Shown one piece after another: positions 5,345-8,185 of a stretch of 8,185 nt of DNA. The notes under the pieces were generated by a model. The model did no database searches. It was not told the DNA's origin and saw only the letters and a list, made by a program, of their open reading frames with translations. How positions within the stretch are numbered: the stretch's first letter is position 1; each line of letters starts with the position of its first letter. The position numbers and the translations under genes are program-made. The stretch is from an uncultured Lachnospiraceae bacterium (GTDB lineage: Bacteria > Bacillota > Clostridia > Lachnospirales > Lachnospiraceae): contig CALZPS010000059.1 of assembly GCA_945827765.1 (NCBI GenBank), forward strand, positions 1 to 8,185, in the 5' to 3' direction.

Positions 5345-6721
5345 ATGAGTGAAGAAAAGAAAATCCCTTACAAAATTTATCTGGAAGAGCACGAGATGCC
5401 GACACAATGGTACAATGTACGCGCGGATATGAAAAACAAACCGGCGCCGCTTTTAAATCCGGGCACCTTACAGCCGATGACAGCTGAAGAACTGAGCGGT
5501 GTATTCTGCGACGAACTGGTAAAGCAGGAGTTGGATGACACAACCGCATTTTTCGACATTCCGCAGGAAATCCTTGACTTTTACAAGATGTACCGTCCGT
5601 CACCGCTGGTTCGTGCATACTGTCTGGAAAAGGCACTGGATACTCCGGCCAAGATTTATTACAAATTTGAAGGAAATAATACTTCCGGCAGCCACAAGCT
5701 GAATTCCGCAATCGCGCAGGCTTATTACGCTAAAAAGCAGGGACTTAAAGGTGTCACTACAGAGACAGGCGCCGGACAGTGGGGAACCGCATTGTCCATG
5801 GCTTGTTCTTACTTTGGACTGGACTGTAAAGTATATATGGTTAAATGTTCCTATGAACAGAAACCGTTCCGCCGTGAGGTAATGCGTACTTATGGGGCAA
5901 ATGTGACTCCATCCCCGTCTGAGACGACCAATGTCGGACGCAAAATTCTCGCTGCACATCCGGGCACCACAGGAAGTCTGGGCTGCGCGATTTCCGAGGC
6001 AGTAGAGGACGCAACGACCCACGAAGGATATCGTTATGTCCTTGGTTCCGTACTTGCCCAGGTACTTCTGCATCAGTCTATTATCGGTATGGAGACGAAA
6101 GCAGCTCTTGATAAATACGACATCACCCCGGATATCATCATCGGATGTGCGGGCGGCGGTTCCAACCTCGGCGGATTGATTTCCCCGTTCATGGGCGAGA
6201 AACTGCGCGGCGAGAAAGACTACCGTTTCATCGCAGTCGAGCCTGCAAGCTGCCCGAGCATGACGCGCGGCAAATATGCTTACGATTTCTGTGACACCGG
6301 CATGGTATGTCCGCTGGCGAAAATGTATACACTTGGCAGTGGTTTCATTCCGTCTGCAAACCACGCGGGAGGACTGCGTTACCATGGTATGAGCTCCATA
6401 CTCTCCCAGTTATATGATGACGGTCTGATGGAGGCAGTTTCCGTAGAGCAGACAGCAGTCTTTGAGGCAGCCACCAAATTTGCCCGTGTGGAAGGTATCC
6501 TCCCAGCACCGGAGAGCAGCCACGCCATCAAGGTTGCTATCGATGAGGCACTGAAGTGTAAAGAAACCGGCGAGGAAAAAACAATCGTCTTTGGTTTGAC
6601 CGGAACCGGATATTTCGATATGGTGGCATATGAAAAATATAATAATGGCGAAATGTCAGATTATATCCCGACAGACGAAGACCTGGCGGTCGGATTCGCA
6701 GGCCTGCCGAAAGTAGATTAA
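5345..6721 (+). CDS. trpB: Tryptophan synthase beta chain, TrpB2-type, stand-alone
   Basis: This PLP enzyme joins indole and L-serine to give L-tryptophan. At 458 residues it is longer than TrpB1 (about 400) and matches the TrpB2 group, as does the N-terminus (residues 1-80) ahead of RPSPLVRA. Key sites are the PLP lysine Lys118 in SGSHKLN, catalytic Glu140 in TETGAGQWG, PLP-phosphate loop CAGGGSN (268-274), and EGILPAPESSHA (383-394). All are intact. The ATG at 5345 follows GGAG with an 8-nt spacer. It is the only gene after the Trp T-box; no trpA, trpC or trpF accompanies it, and the next gene faces the other way. TrpB2 enzymes generally lack the tight TrpA partnership, so salvage of free indole is a reasonable inference; TrpA may be encoded elsewhere. 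The 119 bp between T-box terminator and ATG show no further clear signal. Confidence 0.94.
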   Translation: MSEEKKIPYKIYLEEHEMPTQWYNVRADMKNKPAPLLNPGTLQPMTAEELSGVFCDELVKQELDDTTAFFDIPQEILDFYKMYRPSPLVRAYCLEKALDTPAKIYYKFEGNNTSGSHKLNSAIAQAYYAKKQGLKGVTTETGAGQWGTALSMACSYFGLDCKVYMVKCSYEQKPFRREVMRTYGANVTPSPSETTNVGRKILAAHPGTTGSLGCAISEAVEDATTHEGYRYVLGSVLAQVLLHQSIIGMETKAALDKYDITPDIIIGCAGGGSNLGGLISPFMGEKLRGEKDYRFIAVEPASCPSMTRGKYAYDFCDTGMVCPLAKMYTLGSGFIPSANHAGGLRYHGMSSILSQLYDDGLMEAVSVEQTAVFEAATKFARVEGILPAPESSHAIKVAIDEALKCKETGEEKTIVFGLTGTGYFDMVAYEKYNNGEMSDYIPTDEDLAVGFAGLPKVD

Positions 6722-6805
6722 CAGATTGTCGATTTCGGGAGTGCACAGCGCGAAAAAGTAGATGTCAGGCTCATTTGCCGGTCAACTGGATATGCGCACA
6801 CAAAA

Positions 6806-6859
6806 AGCCCTTGTGAGGGTGTGAAGTTTCTTATCAAATCTCACGCCGTCGCAAGGGCT
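6806..6859. terminator. Bidirectional terminator between convergent trpB2 and metY
   Basis: A long hairpin has an outer stem AGCCCTTGTGA (6806-6816) with TCGCAAGGGCT (6849-6859), one G-U pair. After a G/G mismatch comes an inner stem GGTGTGA (6818-6824) with TCACGCC (6841-6847), and the loop is 16 nt. On the minus strand it runs into a T-run (TTTTT including the last stem base), a good terminator for metY. On the plus strand the tail is T-rich but interrupted (GATTTATTTTC), a fair terminator for trpB2. It lies 25 bp past the metY stop and 84 bp past the trpB2 stop. Confidence 0.85.
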
Positions 6860-6884
6860 GATTTATTTTCGGTTTCTCGGGTGT

Positions 6885-8185
6885 TTATTCTTTTACCGCC
6901 TCAAATGCCGCATCCAGTGCCGCAATCAAATCCTCCACTTTCTCAATACCAACGGAAAGTCTGATGGTATTCGGTTTAATTCCCTGATCCAGCAGTTCTT
7001 CTTCCGTGCACTGGCTATGTGTTGTGGTTGCCGGATGTATCACGAGAGATTTCACATCTGCCACATTGGCCAGCAGGGAGAAAATCGCCAGATTATCAAT
7101 GAACTTCTGTGCCGTCTTGGCATCCCCTTTGATTTCAAAGGTAAAGATAGAACCGCCGCCATTCGGCAGGTATTTCTTATACAGTTCATGGCTCGGCTCA
7201 CTCTCCAGAGATGGATGATGTACTGCCTCAACCTGCGGATGATTTGCCAGATACTCTACTATTTTCAATGCATTACTTACATGACGCTCTACACGCAGTG
7301 ACAATGTTTCCAATCCCTGCAGGAAAATAAACGCATGGAACGGGGAAAGAGTGGCGCCGGTATCTCTCAGGATGACTGCACGGATGTAAGTCACAAAAGC
7401 CGCTGCCCCCACTGCATCGGAGAAAGATACGCCATGATAGCTTGGATTCGCCTCAGAAATCCACGGATATTTGCCGGATGCTTTCCAGTCAAATTTTCCA
7501 CTGTCAATAATCACGCCTCCGATAGCTGTACCATGTCCCCCGATAAATTTTGTAGCAGAATGTACTACAATGTCTGCGCCATATTCAATCGGACGAATCA
7601 AGTACGGTGTTGCGAAAGTGGAATCCACCACCAGCGGGATATGATGCTTATGTGCAACATCTGCCAATTTTTCCAAATCAACCAGATTGGAATTTGGATT
7701 TCCCAGCGTCTCCACGAAAATTGCCTTTGTATTTTCCTGAATAGCCGCCTCGAAAGAACCTTCCACTTCCGGATCCACAAACGTAGTGGTGACACCGTTT
7801 GTCAACGGCAGCGTGTGCGCCAGCAGATTGTAAGTACCTCCGTAAATCGTCTTGGATGCCACGATATGTTCTCCTGACTTTGCCAATGCCTGAAATGCAT
7901 ATGAAATCGCTGCTGCTCCTGATGCCACAGCCAGTGCTGCCACACCGCCCTCCAGAGATGCGATACGCTGTTCAAAAATGTCCTCTGTCGGGTTTGTCAG
8001 TCTTCCATATATATTTCCTGCATCACGCAGTCCAAAGCGGTCAGCCGCATGCTGTGAATTGTGGAACACATAAGATGTGCTTGCATAGATTGGAACTGCT
8101 CTCGCGTCCGTCACCGGATCTGCCTGCTCTTGTCCGATATGTAATTGTCTTGTCTCAAATCCCCAGTTTTTAGAATCTTTAATAT
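6885..8185 (-). CDS. metY: O-acetylhomoserine sulfhydrylase (PLP Cys/Met metabolism enzyme), start just outside window
   Basis: This enzyme converts O-acetyl-L-homoserine and sulfide to homocysteine and acetate, the direct-sulfhydrylation route to methionine. The frame is open to the window end, with 432 complete codons visible, close to the family's usual 425-430. The first visible residues, IKDSKNWGFETRQLHIGQ, are the family N-terminus, so the start is probably only a few codons outside. Then come YASTSYVF, NIYGRLTNPTEDIFEQRIASLEGG, the PLP-stacking SKTIYGGTYNLL, VVDSTFATPYL and the PLP-lysine motif HSATKFIGGHGT (lysine near visible residue 212). The insert after the lysine (FDWKASGKYPWISEANPSYHG) separates MetY from shorter cystathionine gamma-synthases and lyases. 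It converges on trpB2 and ends 25 bp before the shared terminator. Its promoter and any SAM or T-box control lie outside. Confidence 0.93.
   Translation of the reverse strand, partial: IKDSKNWGFETRQLHIGQEQADPVTDARAVPIYASTSYVFHNSQHAADRFGLRDAGNIYGRLTNPTEDIFEQRIASLEGGVAALAVASGAAAISYAFQALAKSGEHIVASKTIYGGTYNLLAHTLPLTNGVTTTFVDPEVEGSFEAAIQENTKAIFVETLGNPNSNLVDLEKLADVAHKHHIPLVVDSTFATPYLIRPIEYGADIVVHSATKFIGGHGTAIGGVIIDSGKFDWKASGKYPWISEANPSYHGVSFSDAVGAAAFVTYIRAVILRDTGATLSPFHAFIFLQGLETLSLRVERHVSNALKIVEYLANHPQVEAVHHPSLESEPSHELYKKYLPNGGGSIFTFEIKGDAKTAQKFIDNLAIFSLLANVADVKSLVIHPATTTHSQCTEEELLDQGIKPNTIRLSVGIEKVEDLIAALDAAFEAVKE

Noticed and set aside
5600..6385. A 261-codon open frame on the minus strand
   Set aside because: It is antisense to trpB2, whose protein has every catalytic motif; the opposite frame shows none.
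8112..8114. GTG as the start codon of metY
   Set aside because: The frame continues upstream with the conserved family N-terminus (NWGFETRQLHIGQEQADP), so this GTG is an internal valine and the gene starts outside the window.

Overview
The window looks like chromosome from a low-to-mid GC Firmicute of class Clostridia, most likely Lachnospiraceae. This rests on gene content, a tRNA-Trp T-box leader, strong AGGAGG-type ribosome binding sites and consensus sigma-A promoters. That placement is inference. I see no IS element, phage gene, CRISPR array, tRNA or rRNA.

Layout. (1) Positions 1-2292, minus strand: a dTDP-L-rhamnose operon transcribed rfbA, rfbB, rfbD, with rfbD cut by the window edge. 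Its promoter is predicted at 2380-2410. A structured 79-bp spacer separates rfbA from rfbB. (2) Positions 2419-3615, minus: a MerR-type DNA-binding domain fused to a SAM-dependent methyltransferase. (3) Positions 3673-4770, minus: a PfkB-family sugar kinase of the KdgK (2-keto-3-deoxygluconate kinase) type, with a consensus promoter at 4856-4884. No promoter or terminator is visible between the kinase and the MerR fusion, so they may be cotranscribed. (4) Positions 4917-6721, plus: a promoter, a T-box riboswitch with a UGG (Trp) specifier, its terminator, and a stand-alone TrpB2-type tryptophan synthase beta chain. (5) Positions 6806-6859: one hairpin that can terminate both convergent genes. 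(6) Positions 6885-8185, minus: an O-acetylhomoserine sulfhydrylase (MetY type), missing only its first few codons.

How the genes work together. The three rfb genes carry out three of the four steps from glucose-1-phosphate to dTDP-rhamnose; the epimerase rfbC is not in the visible part. trpB2 should be switched on when uncharged tRNA-Trp accumulates. With no trpA beside it, making Trp from indole plus serine is a plausible role. metY serves methionine/homocysteine synthesis.

The most interesting signal lies just after the MerR-methyltransferase gene. A 21-bp perfect palindrome (two 10-bp arms around one base) sits in a 19-bp spacer between a -35-like hexamer and a perfect TATAAT facing the rfb operon. 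This is the classic geometry of MerR-activated promoters. It suggests that the MerR-methyltransferase controls rhamnose-precursor synthesis. The same palindrome could instead, or also, act as the regulator gene's terminator.
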